DNA of 64,000 nucleotides from Verrucomicrobia subdivision 3 bacterium UBA693 (GTDB taxonomy: Bacteria > Verrucomicrobiota > Verrucomicrobiia > Limisphaerales > UBA8199), in contig DBMR01000021.1 in NCBI GenBank assembly GCA_002298785.1, forward strand, positions 8,281 to 72,280. The letters are read 5' to 3'. Shown here one piece after another: positions 1 through 9,171 of the stretch. Every line of letters starts with the position of its first letter. Within the stretch, counting starts at the first letter, position 1. The notes below the pieces were generated by a model, which saw nothing but the letters and a program-made list of their open reading frames with translations, was not told the origin of the DNA and ran no database searches. The position numbers and the translations under genes were made by a program.

Positions 1-262
1 AAATGCAGCTCCCGATACCCACCCCGGCGAAGCCTACCAACAGGAAGTTTTTGTAGGCGGCGAAATCGGCGATAGATTCTTCGCTGAGGTTGAATAGGAA
101 CCAGACAGTTCCCAACAGCATCAGCGTCCATCCCCAGCGCATCGAGCGCGGGAACCTGCGCGCCGCCTCCGTGAATTGCGCCGGGCGCACCAGGCCAAAG
201 ACTTGCGGTGCGGCATACAGCAGACCCACTAAAAGGCTAACCGTAGAGAGTTTCAGGTTCAT
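1..262 (-). CDS. Integral membrane protein, N-terminal part (cut by window edge)
   Basis: An open frame runs leftward from ATG at 262 off the window edge with no stop, giving 87 residues beginning MNLKLSTVSLLVGLLYAAPQ. Two or three hydrophobic stretches are visible (about residues 7-24, 45-55 and 70-87), so it is a membrane protein with a cytoplasmic basic loop (RFPRSMRWGW) between segments. I do not recognise the family. It lies 106 bp downstream of miaB on the same strand and could be cotranscribed with it. The open frame and the hydrophobic pattern support a real gene over the overlapping plus-strand frame at 90-302. Confidence 0.55.
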   Translation of the reverse strand, partial: MNLKLSTVSLLVGLLYAAPQVFGLVRPAQFTEAARRFPRSMRWGWTLMLLGTVWFLFNLSEESIADFAAYKNFLLVGFAGVGIGSCI

Positions 263-368
263 TCTAGTCGCTTGGGCGAGCATGGAATATTCCAGCCGCT
301 GAAGCAAGTTGCGTTATTCCCACCGGCGTCCACTGGCTAGACCAAATTCGCCCACTGACGCTAGTGGC

Positions 369-1718
369 CTAATCCAAAATATCCGGCTCCGCGTAAAGGG
401 TGAATGATCCCGCGCGCTTGACGGCCACCTGCAGTAATTGCCCGCGGTGCCGCTCAGAGCCGTCAAAGACCACAATTCGATTGCACCGGGTGCGGCCCAT
501 AAATCGCTCAGGATTGCGCTTGCTTGGGCCTTCCACCAGGATTTCCACTTGTTTGCCCTCGAATGCTTTGAAACGTTTCGCCGCGACCTGGTTTACGACT
601 TCCAGCAAACGCGCATTGCGTTCCTCCTTCACCTCGTCGGGGAGTTGGCCTGGCATTTCGGCGGCCGGAGTGTCGCGCCGTTGGGAATACTTGAAGACAT
701 ACGCCTGGTCGAACTGTGCCTCCTCGACCAGGGAGAGTGTTTGTTCAAAATCTTCTTCCGTCTCGCTTGGGAACCCGGCGATTAAGTCAGTGCTCAGGCC
801 GATTTCCGGCGTTTGAGCCCGCAGCTTGCCGACGATCTCGAGGAACTTGGTCCGGGTGTATCCCCGGTGCATGAGCTTGAGTACCCGGTCACTACCGCTT
901 TGGACAGGGATGTGCGCGCTCTCGGCCAGTTTTGGCAGCCGGCCATAGGCCGACACAAGGTCGTCTCCGTAACCTTTAGGATGTGGCGAGGTGAACCGGA
1001 TTCGCTCCAAACCTTCAACCTCGTGGACGGCCTCGAGTAACTGCACGAACGGCGACTTTCCGTCGCTCGGGGCGATCGCACGCCGACCGAAACTGGTGAC
1101 AATCTGTCCCAGCAACGTCACTTCTTTGACGCCGTTGGCGGCCAATTCCCGGCACTCGGCAACGATATCCGGGATACCGCGGCTTCGTTCCTCGCCCCGG
1201 GTGTACGGCACGATGCAGAAGGTGCAGTACTGGTTGCAGCCCTGCATGATGCTCACGAAGGCAGTCACGCTCTTCCGGGCTTTGCCGTGCAGCAAGTGTT
1301 CGCGGATGGTGGCTTCACTGCCGGTTTCTGCTTCCGTATCGACCACTTTGCCCCCGCGACCGCTCAGGATTGATTCAAGGTGATCGGCGGTGCGATGGAA
1401 CTTTTGAGTGCCGATGACCAGGTCCACATCCGGCAGCCGATCGATCAATTCACGTCCGCGACTTTGGGCCATGCAACCGAGGAATCCGAGCACGACGTTA
1501 GGCCGATTGCGCCGGAGCTCGACCGCCAAATTGCGCATCTTGTTCAGCGCCTTTTGCTCGGCAAAATCGCGCACGCTGCACGTGTTGAGCAGGACGACGT
1601 CGGCGGTGGCCTCGGAGGCGGCGAGCAAATAGCCTTTGGCGAGCAGTTGCGCGGCGACGGCCTCGCTGTCGCGCTCGTTCATTTGGCAGCCGTAAGTCTT
1701 TATGTAAACGCTGGGCAT
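369..1718 (-). CDS. miaB: tRNA-2-methylthio-N6-dimethylallyladenosine synthase MiaB
   Basis: Radical-SAM methylthiotransferase that adds the 2-methylthio group to i6A37 of tRNAs reading UNN codons. The 449-residue product has the family order: an N-terminal UPF0004 domain starting MPSVYIKTYGCQMN with cluster cysteines (YGCQMN, NTCSVR, GCMAQ), a radical-SAM core with CNQYCTFCIVPYTRG near residues 160-175, and a C-terminal TRAM domain (about 375-440). The CxxxCxxC triad is intact. Length is normal for MiaB. The close paralogues MtaB and RimO start differently, and the YGCQMN N-terminus favours MiaB. It is divergent from hisG. Confidence 0.95.
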   Translation of the reverse strand: MPSVYIKTYGCQMNERDSEAVAAQLLAKGYLLAASEATADVVLLNTCSVRDFAEQKALNKMRNLAVELRRNRPNVVLGFLGCMAQSRGRELIDRLPDVDLVIGTQKFHRTADHLESILSGRGGKVVDTEAETGSEATIREHLLHGKARKSVTAFVSIMQGCNQYCTFCIVPYTRGEERSRGIPDIVAECRELAANGVKEVTLLGQIVTSFGRRAIAPSDGKSPFVQLLEAVHEVEGLERIRFTSPHPKGYGDDLVSAYGRLPKLAESAHIPVQSGSDRVLKLMHRGYTRTKFLEIVGKLRAQTPEIGLSTDLIAGFPSETEEDFEQTLSLVEEAQFDQAYVFKYSQRRDTPAAEMPGQLPDEVKEERNARLLEVVNQVAAKRFKAFEGKQVEILVEGPSKRNPERFMGRTRCNRIVVFDGSERHRGQLLQVAVKRAGSFTLYAEPDILD

Positions 1719-1856
1719 CAGGTCTTTAAATCAGCGGCTTAAGGTACCCTAGATCCAAGGGCGCTGCAAAGCTGAAAGCCTGGCACTGGCGGCGCGTCGC
1801 CGTTTCCATAAAGAAAAGATTGTTTTGGACGGCCAATAATGGCAGATAAATGCTTC

Positions 1857-1872
1857 CTCACCCGGAGGTGAG
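1857..1872 (+). promoter_or_regulatory. Hairpin holding a Shine-Dalgarno-like sequence upstream of hisG
   Basis: CTCACC (1857-1862), loop CGGA, GGTGAG (1867-1872) form a perfect 6-bp stem. The hairpin includes GGAGGTG, the only strong anti-16S match in the hisG leader, but it lies about 20 nt before the GTG at 1890 and about 35 nt before the ATG at 1905. It may be a leader structure or chance. Confidence 0.25.
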
Positions 1873-1904
1873 CAAAGGCGTCGCTCCGCGTGAGTCAAAT
1901 ATTC

Positions 1905-2786
1905 ATGAATAAGAAACAGGTTTTGCGATTTGGCTTGCCCAAGGGCAGCTTGCAGGATGCCACCATTGAGAAAATGGCGAAGGCGGGCTTCAATGTCAGC
2001 GTTAGCAGCCGGTCCTACATTCCCTACGTCGATGACCCTGAGCTTGAAATTCGACTGATCCGGGCTCAGGAGATCAGCCGCTACGTCGAGCATGGATATT
2101 TGGATTGCGGCATTACCGGTTATGACTGGATTCAGGAAAACGGGTCCAAGGTTCATGAAGTTGGGGAATTCCTGTTCAGCAAAGCGACACGCCAGCCGGC
2201 GCGGTGGGTACTGGCGGTGCCGGAGAATTCACCGGTTAAGACGGTCAAAGACTTGCAGGGTAAACGGATCGCCACCGAAGTGGTGAACCTGACGCGAAAA
2301 TACCTGTGGCGAAACAAGGTCAAGGCCGAAGTCGAATTCTCCTGGGGTGCGACCGAAGTAAAAGCCCACGAGTTGGTGGATGCGATCGTGGAGATCACGG
2401 AAACCGGCTCGTCGTTACGGGCGAACAAACTGCGCATCGTGGACACGTTACTGACCTCCACGCCGCGGTTGATCGCGAATCAGGCCTCCTGGAAAGACTC
2501 GTGGAAGCGGCAGAAGATTGAGACGATGTCGTTGTTATTGCGCGGCGCGCTGGAGGCGGAGGCGAAGGTGGGCCTGAAAATGAACCTCGAGCGCAAGAAC
2601 CTGGAGCACTTGCTGCAGACTCTGCCGGCGTTGCGCAAGCCCACCATTTCCGCGCTGAGCCAGGAAGGCTGGGTGGCGGTAGAGACCATCATTGACGAGC
2701 ACGTCGCCCGGGAATTGATACCGGCGCTCAAGCGAGCCGGGGCTGAGGGTATCATTGAATATCCATTGAATAAGGTGGTTTACTGA
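1905..2786 (+). CDS. hisG: ATP phosphoribosyltransferase, long form (HisG)
   Basis: First enzyme of histidine biosynthesis: ATP plus PRPP gives phosphoribosyl-ATP. About 293 residues from ATG 1905 (a GTG at 1890 would add five). The N-terminal catalytic double domain begins KKQVLRFGLPKGSLQDAT. The PRPP-binding-like stretch EITETGSSLRANKLRIV lies near residues 165-180. The last 75 residues, ending GAEGIIEYPLNKVVY, form the ACT-like C-terminal regulatory domain of long-form HisG, so no HisZ partner is needed and feedback inhibition by histidine is expected. No other his gene lies nearby. It is followed at 63 bp by the HAD-Nudix gene. There is no clear Shine-Dalgarno next to either start. Confidence 0.92.
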   Translation: MNKKQVLRFGLPKGSLQDATIEKMAKAGFNVSVSSRSYIPYVDDPELEIRLIRAQEISRYVEHGYLDCGITGYDWIQENGSKVHEVGEFLFSKATRQPARWVLAVPENSPVKTVKDLQGKRIATEVVNLTRKYLWRNKVKAEVEFSWGATEVKAHELVDAIVEITETGSSLRANKLRIVDTLLTSTPRLIANQASWKDSWKRQKIETMSLLLRGALEAEAKVGLKMNLERKNLEHLLQTLPALRKPTISALSQEGWVAVETIIDEHVARELIPALKRAGAEGIIEYPLNKVVY

Positions 2787-2849
2787 ACGAAACCTGGCGG
2801 CGTTTGCTCCGGCGCCGGGAGAATCGCCTGGCGCCCGGGGCTTGCGAGC

Positions 2850-3947
2850 ATGATACGAAACATCATTTTCGATTGGTCCGGCACGCTGGTGGATGACCTT
2901 CCCGCGGTGTGGAAGGCCACGAATTACGTGCTGAGCCAGGCGCAACGGCCGGAGTTGACGTTGGAGCAATTCCGAGCCGAATTCTGTCTGCCCTTCACGA
3001 TTTTTTACGATCGCCACGTTCCGCACGTGGATTTTCCCCAATTGGAGGATTGGTTTCATAGCCGTTTCAGGCAGGTGCAAGACTCGGTGTGCGAGTTGCC
3101 GCATGCGCGCCGGTTTCTGGAGTTTTGCCGGGAACGCAAAGTGCGTACGTTCCTTTTGAGCACGGTGCATTGCGATCATTTCGCGGTGCAGGCGGGAGTT
3201 ACCGGCTTCGCCGAATATCTGGAAAAGCCTTACGTCAACGTGTGGGACAAGCGCAAGAAGATCCACGAGATCCTTCAAGAAAACAATCTGGCGGCCGAGG
3301 AGACCATTTTCATCGGCGACATGCAGCATGATATTGAGACCGCCAGGCACGGAGAGGTGCAGTCGGTGGCGGTGCTGACGGGATATAATACGCTGGAGCA
3401 ACTGCGTGCCGCTCAACCAGACTTGGTGGTGGAGCACCTGGGTGAGTTAGAGCAGATACTCACCCGAAATGAGATGCACCTACAACCCTCCGCGGTTCAA
3501 GGCGAGGCAACGCATTCCCCGATTGTCACAGTGGGCGGTTTGATCTTCGATGGGGAAGGACGGGTGCTGATGGTGCGAACCCACAAGTGGTCCGACCTAT
3601 GGGGCATACCTGGCGGAAAGGTGAAATGGGGCGAGCCTTCCGAATCCGCACTCCACAGGGAGATCCAAGAGGAGACCGGACTGGAGATCCAGGAGATCCG
3701 GTTCGTGCTCGTCCAGGATTGCATTCACTCGCGGGAATTTTACCGCGAAGCTCATTTCGTGCTTTTGAATTATACCTGCCGTGTGGCAGGGAGCACCGAG
3801 GTGCGTCTGAACGAGGAGGCGCAGGAATACCAGTGGCTGAAACTGTCCGAGGCTTTCGCCTTGCCACTAAATCAACCGACCCGCACCCTCCTGCTGGCGG
3901 TGGCGGAGCGCGACGGTCACAGCGTGCCCTCCGCGAAGAATCCTTGA
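2850..3947 (+). CDS. HAD-family hydrolase fused to a Nudix hydrolase
   Basis: A 365-residue two-domain protein. Residues 1-205 are a HAD domain: motif I is FDWSGTLVDD, motif II STVHCDHF, the late motif FIGDMQHDIETA. Residues about 220-355 are a Nudix domain with a full Nudix box (GGKVKWGEPSESALHREIQE followed by ETGL), so the pyrophosphohydrolase half should bind Mg2+ and be active. The HAD nucleophile Asp is present, but the second motif-I Asp (general acid in phosphatases) is Ser, as the phosphonoacetaldehyde hydrolase relatives also depart from DxD here. The substrate is not predictable. It is followed 6 bp later by folB, so a role in nucleotide or pterin-precursor hydrolysis is possible but unproven. 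Confidence 0.85.
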   Translation: MIRNIIFDWSGTLVDDLPAVWKATNYVLSQAQRPELTLEQFRAEFCLPFTIFYDRHVPHVDFPQLEDWFHSRFRQVQDSVCELPHARRFLEFCRERKVRTFLLSTVHCDHFAVQAGVTGFAEYLEKPYVNVWDKRKKIHEILQENNLAAEETIFIGDMQHDIETARHGEVQSVAVLTGYNTLEQLRAAQPDLVVEHLGELEQILTRNEMHLQPSAVQGEATHSPIVTVGGLIFDGEGRVLMVRTHKWSDLWGIPGGKVKWGEPSESALHREIQEETGLEIQEIRFVLVQDCIHSREFYREAHFVLLNYTCRVAGSTEVRLNEEAQEYQWLKLSEAFALPLNQPTRTLLLAVAERDGHSVPSAKNP

Positions 3948-3953
3948 AGTAAC

Positions 3954-4307
3954 ATGTCCAGAATCTCAATTGTCGATTTGGAAGTTTTCTACTGCGTGGG
4001 CGTCACCGATGAGGAACGAGCCAAGCCGCAGCGCCTGTTGCTGACCGTCGATATCAATTTCGACTTCAGCGTAGCAGCGGTGAGCGACCGGATTGAAAAG
4101 ACGATCGATTATTTTCAACTGGCCCAGGAGTTGTTGAAACTGGGCGAAGGCCGGAGTTGGAAACTGCTCGAAAAATTGGTGTCCAATATCGCGGACCGCA
4201 TCATGACTGAACATCGTCCCGCGGCGGTAACGGTGGAAGCCAAGAAATTCGTGGTGCCCCAGGCGAAGTATGTTTCCGTGGCGGTCACGCGGTCACGGCC
4301 GCGCTAA
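3954..4307 (+). CDS. folB: Dihydroneopterin aldolase (FolB)
   Basis: Folate pathway enzyme converting 7,8-dihydroneopterin to 6-hydroxymethyl-dihydropterin and glycolaldehyde. The 117-residue protein has the usual FolB length, starting MSRISIVDLEVFYCVGVTDEE, with the TIDYFQLAQEL segment and the C-terminal KKFVVPQAKYVSVAVTRS strand. It starts 6 bp after the HAD-Nudix stop, so the two are almost surely cotranscribed; a Nudix partner fits the dihydroneopterin triphosphate dephosphorylation step one reaction upstream. It converges with the CBS gene with only 2 bp between stops. Confidence 0.9.
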   Translation: MSRISIVDLEVFYCVGVTDEERAKPQRLLLTVDINFDFSVAAVSDRIEKTIDYFQLAQELLKLGEGRSWKLLEKLVSNIADRIMTEHRPAAVTVEAKKFVVPQAKYVSVAVTRSRPR

Positions 4308-4309
4308 CC

Positions 4310-4756
4310 TCAACCGGGAAGGCCGGTGATATAGGTCTGAAGCTGCTGGATGGTGCTGTTCTGCGCGGAAATAATCCAGTTGACCAAATCACCTATCGAA
4401 ATCACCCCCAGGGTGTGATCTCCCTCGAGCACCGGCAGATGCCGGATACGGTGTTCTGTCATCAAGCGCAGGCATTCTTCCACGGTGTGTGCCGGCGTCA
4501 CATGCACCACGTGTCCGGAGAGAATTTCTTTCACCGCGGTCTGCTTGGAGGCTTTCCCTTTCAGCGCCACTTTGCGGGTGTAATCGCGCTCGGAGATAAT
4601 GCCGATCAGGCGCTCATTGGCCGTTACCAACAGCGCGCCCACGTTCTTTTCGGCCATCATTTCAATGGCGTCGAATACCGTCGCTTCGGGGCTGATGGCC
4701 CAGACCTTGTTGCCTTTCAACTGCAGGATTTCACTAATGGTTCCGTTTGCGTTCAT
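4310..4756 (-). CDS. Tandem CBS-domain protein
   Basis: A 148-residue stand-alone CBS pair (Bateman module): CBS1 about residues 8-66 (VWAISPEATVFDAIEMMAEK, then GIISERDYTRKV), CBS2 about 75-130 (VTPAHTVEECLRLM, then GVISIGDLVNWI). Such proteins bind adenine nucleotides and act as energy sensors, but the partner is unknown. The ATG at 4756 is preferred over a TTG at 4804 because GAGAGG sits 7-8 nt upstream of it. Confidence 0.85.
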   Translation of the reverse strand: MNANGTISEILQLKGNKVWAISPEATVFDAIEMMAEKNVGALLVTANERLIGIISERDYTRKVALKGKASKQTAVKEILSGHVVHVTPAHTVEECLRLMTEHRIRHLPVLEGDHTLGVISIGDLVNWIISAQNSTIQQLQTYITGLPG

Positions 4757-4888
4757 CGCTTTGCCTCTCGGGGTCGGTAGTGCAACCGCATTCTGTTGCT
4801 TCAACTGAACCTAATCGCCATGATTCTAGACACTTAACTTTATCATTTTCACCTCAGACTGGCCATTGAAATCTTTGAGTCCTTTCCT

Positions 4889-7333
4889 TCAAAATGCTCC
4901 CACTCCCCGGGCTGAGCGCCCGCCCATCGACTGGAGCACCCAGGTGCCTTGCTCCAATCGCAGCGTTACCGCGCCATCCGCGGAGGTATAAAATACCGGG
5001 ACCTTCCGCCGGGCCAGCCGAACTATTAAGGATTGCGAAGCGCGCTCGAACGCGGATTGCAGACCTTCCGAAATGACGATGGCGTCCGGGCGGATCGCAT
5101 CGAGGAGATCTTCCCCCAAAGGCTCGCCCTGGGCCGGTATGCCAGCGACCACCAGCGAGGCGTGCAGGTCTGGCGTCCTTTCCAGCAGGGCGGTTTGGCC
5201 TTCGGTTCCCAGGTCGCCGAGGAGCAATACCTTTGTGCCGCCCAGGCTCGCCTCCAACACCAGGGTGGCGTCGTCGGCACGAGCGAAACGATCTTCGGCC
5301 TGCGGGTGCAGGACGCGCCATGGGCCGAGTCGATCATGGCGACTAACGTAGGCCAGGCGTTCCGGCTTGGCGGAGAACTCCTGAATCAAGCGTCGGTAGC
5401 CTGGGGAACGAAAGCGCAGGGGGCTGACGGAAATGTGGCGCGCGGCAAACAAGTCTGCCACCCATCCGGCGCCGCCAATGTGATTCTGGTCGCCGTGGGA
5501 CAAAACCAGGGTGGGAAGCGTATTCACGCCTTGGGCACGCAGGAACGGTTTAGTTACAAACTGGACGGCGTTGCTGGTGCCGGTATCCAGGAGCCAGTCC
5601 GAACCGAGACCCTGCGGGCGGTAATAAATGCTGGTGCCGACATCCGTGGCAAGGACCGTTAGCCGTGCGGATTGTCGGTCATGATACCATTCTCCAAACA
5701 TTACCAAAAGTGCGACGAGGCTCGCGGCAATGGTCCAGGGGCGGAAAGTCGGTCGGGTAAAACCTCCTGCCAAAGCAACGAGCAGAAGCGAGTAAAGGAT
5801 AGTACAGTCCAGCAATGAGGGTGCGGGCACGTAGCAATAGGCTGCGGGCAGACCGCTGCACCACTGGCTGAAGGTCATCATCGATCGCATCCAGAACCAG
5901 GCGCCGTTATTGAAAATGGCCGCAAGCCAGGGACACCAGGGGCCTGAAGCCAGCGCCCCAATATTGGAGGCAAGTGCGGCGGAACTCATCGGAACCACAG
6001 CAAGGTTTGCGAGGAGCGTTACGGGGCTGAACAAGTTAAAATAGAGCGCTGTGAGTGGCAGGGAGCCGATCCATGAAGCGAACGAGGTGGCCAGGCACAG
6101 GAGCAACCAGCGCGCGCCCTGCCGCGCAAAAGTCTTCCAGCGATGTTCCAACATCGGTGGTAGCAGGGGATCAATAGCCAGCCAACCGTCCACTTTTTGG
6201 GTGAAACCCGGCATGAGCAGCGCCAGGGCCAGCACTACAAAGAAGGATAGTTGGAAGCCTGCCATGAATATTTGCCCAGGGTCCCAAGCCAGGATGATCA
6301 AGGCGGCGGCGCACAGGGAATTCACCAGATCCGAGGGACGAGCCAGTGCCCAACCCAGAACAATGACGGACATCATGATGGTCGAGCGCACGGCGGAGGC
6401 CTGTGCCCCGGTGGCAATCGTATAAAACCATAGCAACGGGAGCACCGCCCAACCGCAGGTCTGCCGCGTCCATCGGAGCAGTCGCAGCACGCTGAGCAAT
6501 ATCCCGCAAATCAGGACCACGTGGAGGCCTGAAATCGCAAATATATGCATCGTTCCGGAGGTCAGGAATGGCTCGTAGGTCTCCGGTGGCACCACGCCTT
6601 TTTCGCCCAGGGTCATTCCCCAAAGCAATTGCAGCGGCTCGTCGACTTCGGGCAACCCCAGCGCCAGCGTCCGCCGTGCCCAGCTCAAAAAACGCTCGCT
6701 CCACGAGGTGTCAGGGTGCGGCATGAGATCGAGCAGTGACCAATCCTCCGGACCTCCGGCTTTGAGTTGGTAGTAGACGTAATTTCTGCGCAACCACTCG
6801 CGATAATTGAATAGGCCTTCGGCGGTCGGGCCGGGAGGGGGCGCCAACACCCCAGTGATTTGGACGTGGCGACCGGGTCCGCAGCCTTCAGGCAAATCAC
6901 CTGGAGAGGTTACCAGGACGTCGCCCGTGGCGCTTTTCCAAACCCCGTCCTTGCCGGCCAAAGACGATACGCGCGCCCTGACAACCGAGCGATGAGGTTC
7001 CGGTCCGGGTTTGGACCGGAACGATTTCATGCTGCGGACGACCGCGGGTTCGAGCAGAGTGGCGCGCACGGCCACGAGCTCTGCTCGCTCGCCCTGGAGC
7101 GAGCGAAGGTCGTCTGGGCTCAGCACGGCGGTGCGCCAGGTGAGGGTTGCCGCGCCCGCCAGGACCGCCGCCGCCAGCACGAGATACAGTCGGGCGCGCC
7201 GCCAGCACCAGGCGCCCAACGTGGCAACGATGAAACCGGTAAGAGTCCACCCCAACGGCAGTTGCAGGCGGTCGCTCAAAACCAGTCCGGCGAGAAAAGC
7301 CACGGTCACAAACGCCAGCGGACGCTGTAACAT
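4889..7333 (-). CDS. comEC: DNA internalization competence protein ComEC/Rec2
   Basis: Inner-membrane channel for uptake of single-stranded DNA in natural transformation. The 814-residue product has an N-terminal hydrophobic region (TM near residues 7-60) with an OB-like DUF4131 domain (about 60-190), the polytopic Competence domain (about 215-500, including GTMHIFAISGLHVVLI), and a C-terminal metallo-beta-lactamase-like domain (about 545-800) with SHGDQNHIGG as the metal motif. Length and order are normal for full ComEC. No comEA or other competence gene is in the window. The motif reads HGDQNH rather than the commoner HxDxDH. Confidence 0.93.
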   Translation of the reverse strand: MLQRPLAFVTVAFLAGLVLSDRLQLPLGWTLTGFIVATLGAWCWRRARLYLVLAAAVLAGAATLTWRTAVLSPDDLRSLQGERAELVAVRATLLEPAVVRSMKSFRSKPGPEPHRSVVRARVSSLAGKDGVWKSATGDVLVTSPGDLPEGCGPGRHVQITGVLAPPPGPTAEGLFNYREWLRRNYVYYQLKAGGPEDWSLLDLMPHPDTSWSERFLSWARRTLALGLPEVDEPLQLLWGMTLGEKGVVPPETYEPFLTSGTMHIFAISGLHVVLICGILLSVLRLLRWTRQTCGWAVLPLLWFYTIATGAQASAVRSTIMMSVIVLGWALARPSDLVNSLCAAALIILAWDPGQIFMAGFQLSFFVVLALALLMPGFTQKVDGWLAIDPLLPPMLEHRWKTFARQGARWLLLCLATSFASWIGSLPLTALYFNLFSPVTLLANLAVVPMSSAALASNIGALASGPWCPWLAAIFNNGAWFWMRSMMTFSQWCSGLPAAYCYVPAPSLLDCTILYSLLLVALAGGFTRPTFRPWTIAASLVALLVMFGEWYHDRQSARLTVLATDVGTSIYYRPQGLGSDWLLDTGTSNAVQFVTKPFLRAQGVNTLPTLVLSHGDQNHIGGAGWVADLFAARHISVSPLRFRSPGYRRLIQEFSAKPERLAYVSRHDRLGPWRVLHPQAEDRFARADDATLVLEASLGGTKVLLLGDLGTEGQTALLERTPDLHASLVVAGIPAQGEPLGEDLLDAIRPDAIVISEGLQSAFERASQSLIVRLARRKVPVFYTSADGAVTLRLEQGTWVLQSMGGRSARGVGAF

Positions 7334-7507
7334 GTTCCGACGCTACACAGTATTAGGTTCGAGCGCGATCAGGAAATGGTGATTCCGGAGCTGGCCCTGA
7401 GGCCGCAGTTCGCGGCGTTGCTTTTACGGCGGCACCGGGTGGCCGTTTGGCGTCAGGAATCGAGCCGGGTTTCTGCCGGCAGGCTGCCGCTGAAAGTGTT
7501 GATTTCA

Positions 7508-7535
7508 TTGACTCCGGGACCGGCAAGCTTATCAT
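7508..7535 (+). promoter_or_regulatory. Candidate sigma70-type promoter for eno
   Basis: TTGACT (7508-7513), a 16-bp spacer and TATCAT (7530-7535) match the -35/-10 consensus at five of six bases each. It ends 40 bp before the eno ATG. Found by eye only. Confidence 0.4.
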
Positions 7536-7575
7536 GCCGATTTGATTCGGATTCCTTTTTACTGAACACGAAATT

Positions 7576-8865
7576 ATGAGCACGATATTTGACATTGAAG
7601 CCCGCGAAGTATTGGATTCGCGTGGAAATCCCACGGTGGAAGTGGATGTGATTCTGGCCGGCGGCGCGACGGGCCGGGCGGCGGTGCCTTCGGGCGCCTC
7701 AACCGGCGAACATGAAGCGATCGAGTTGCGCGATGGCGACAAGAAACGCTACCTCGGAAAGGGCGTCACCAAGGCGGTGAAGAATGTCCGCGAAAAAATC
7801 CTGCCCGCGCTGCAAGGGCTCGACGCCCTCGAGCAATTGTCGGTCGACAAGACGATGATCAAGCTGGACGGCACTGAGACCAAATCCAAGCTGGGTGCGA
7901 ATGCCATCTTAGCGGTCTCGCTTGCCAACGCCAAGGCGGCGTCGGAAGCGCTGGGCGTTCCGCTGTTCAAGTATCTGGGCGGGCCGAATGCCAAAGTGTT
8001 GCCGGTGCCCATGGCCAACGTAATCAACGGTGGTGCCCATTCGGATGCCCCGATTGATTTCCAGGAATTCATGGTTATGCCGCACGGCTTCGCGACCTTC
8101 AGCGAAGGTTTGCGGGCGATTACCGAAATCTTTCACGCCCTCAAGGCCGTGCTGAAGAAGCGCGGCTTGAGCACTGCGGTGGGTGACGAAGGCGGTTTTG
8201 CTCCCAAGTTGGCGAGCGTGGAAGATGCCGTCGAATCCATCCTTCAAGCCACGAAAGATGCCGGCTACAAAGCCGGGAAGCAGATCTTTTTGGCGTTGGA
8301 CGTGGCCAGCAGCGAATTCTACAACGGCAACGGCACCTATACGTTCAAAAAGAGCACCGGTAAGACAATCACGGGTGATGAACTCGTGGACTTCTACGTC
8401 AAGCTTTGCGGCAAATATCCTATCGTTAGCATCGAGGATGGTTGTGCGGAAGGCGACTGGAAGAACTGGAAGACCCTTACTGATAAACTGGGCAGCAAGG
8501 TCCAGTTGGTCGGCGATGATCTATTCGTTACCAATGTTAAGTTCCTTAAGAAAGGTATCGATACCGGCACGGCCAACTCGATCCTGGTGAAAGTGAACCA
8601 GATCGGTTCCCTGACCGAGACGCTCGATGCCGTGGAACTGGCTCAGACCAATCGGTATACCGCCGTGCTCAGCCATCGCTCGGGCGAGACGGAAGATTCG
8701 ACCATCGCGGACATCGCCGTGGCCACGAATTGCGGTCAGATTAAGACCGGTTCGTTGAGTCGTTCGGACCGCCTGGCGAAGTACAACCAACTGCTGCGCA
8801 TTGAGCAATTGCTCGGCGCGAATGCGGTTTATGCTGGTTTGACTGCTTTGCCGAAAGGCTCGTAA
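7576..8865 (+). CDS. eno: Enolase
   Basis: Glycolytic 2-phosphoglycerate dehydratase. 429 residues, the usual length, starting MSTIFDIEAREVLDSRGNPT. Visible signatures: VPSGASTGEHEA, VGDEGGFAPKL (catalytic Glu), SIEDGCAEGDW (metal ligands Glu/Asp), VGDDLFVTN, and the LSHRSGETEDSTIADIAVAT loop. It is monocistronic: preceded by a candidate promoter at 7508-7535 and followed by a strong hairpin at 8890-8915. No Shine-Dalgarno is seen before the ATG. Confidence 0.98.
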   Translation: MSTIFDIEAREVLDSRGNPTVEVDVILAGGATGRAAVPSGASTGEHEAIELRDGDKKRYLGKGVTKAVKNVREKILPALQGLDALEQLSVDKTMIKLDGTETKSKLGANAILAVSLANAKAASEALGVPLFKYLGGPNAKVLPVPMANVINGGAHSDAPIDFQEFMVMPHGFATFSEGLRAITEIFHALKAVLKKRGLSTAVGDEGGFAPKLASVEDAVESILQATKDAGYKAGKQIFLALDVASSEFYNGNGTYTFKKSTGKTITGDELVDFYVKLCGKYPIVSIEDGCAEGDWKNWKTLTDKLGSKVQLVGDDLFVTNVKFLKKGIDTGTANSILVKVNQIGSLTETLDAVELAQTNRYTAVLSHRSGETEDSTIADIAVATNCGQIKTGSLSRSDRLAKYNQLLRIEQLLGANAVYAGLTALPKGS

Positions 8866-8889
8866 TCCAGCTCATAGTGGCAGCTTCGC

Positions 8890-8915
8890 ACGCCGGCGGG
8901 CCTTCCCGCCGGCGT
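8890..8915 (+). terminator. Hairpin terminator after eno
   Basis: A perfect 11-bp GC-rich stem (ACGCCGGCGGG at 8890-8900 and its complement at 8905-8915) with a CCTT loop, 24 bp after the eno stop. The U-tract is weak (TTGCTA). From 8916 to 9171 I see no gene, only an AT-rich leader before the sigma factor, including the small inverted repeat ACATA-A-TATGT near 9081-9091. Confidence 0.7.
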
Positions 8916-9171
8916 TGCTATGTACCCAAGTCGCTGGAGCTTAATCTGTTCGGTCCTGTTCGAGGTTGGGCAGGAAATTGGTTCGGTAAGCCTCGGATCG
9001 GAGGCCTCTCCGGGCGTTTCCTAGGCTCTGTTTATGGCTTTACCGGTCTCCACTGGGCTTCATCCGTTTGAGCGTTGAACACATAATATGTTTATTTACA
9101 GGGCTTTGTAATTATCAAAAAAATCCGATCCGCGATTTGACAAGTAACCACCTCATACACGAAGGATAGGC

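Noticed and set aside
90..302. 70-residue plus-strand frame at the left edge
   Set aside because: The opposite strand holds an open membrane-protein frame with a better start.
7376..7579. 67-residue frame ending in an ATGA overlap with eno
   Set aside because: Composition looks random, no ribosome-binding site, and the candidate eno promoter lies inside it.
9137..9165. TTGACA as the -35 of the sigma-factor promoter
   Set aside because: No acceptable -10 at 16-18 bp, and the ATG follows only 30 bp later.
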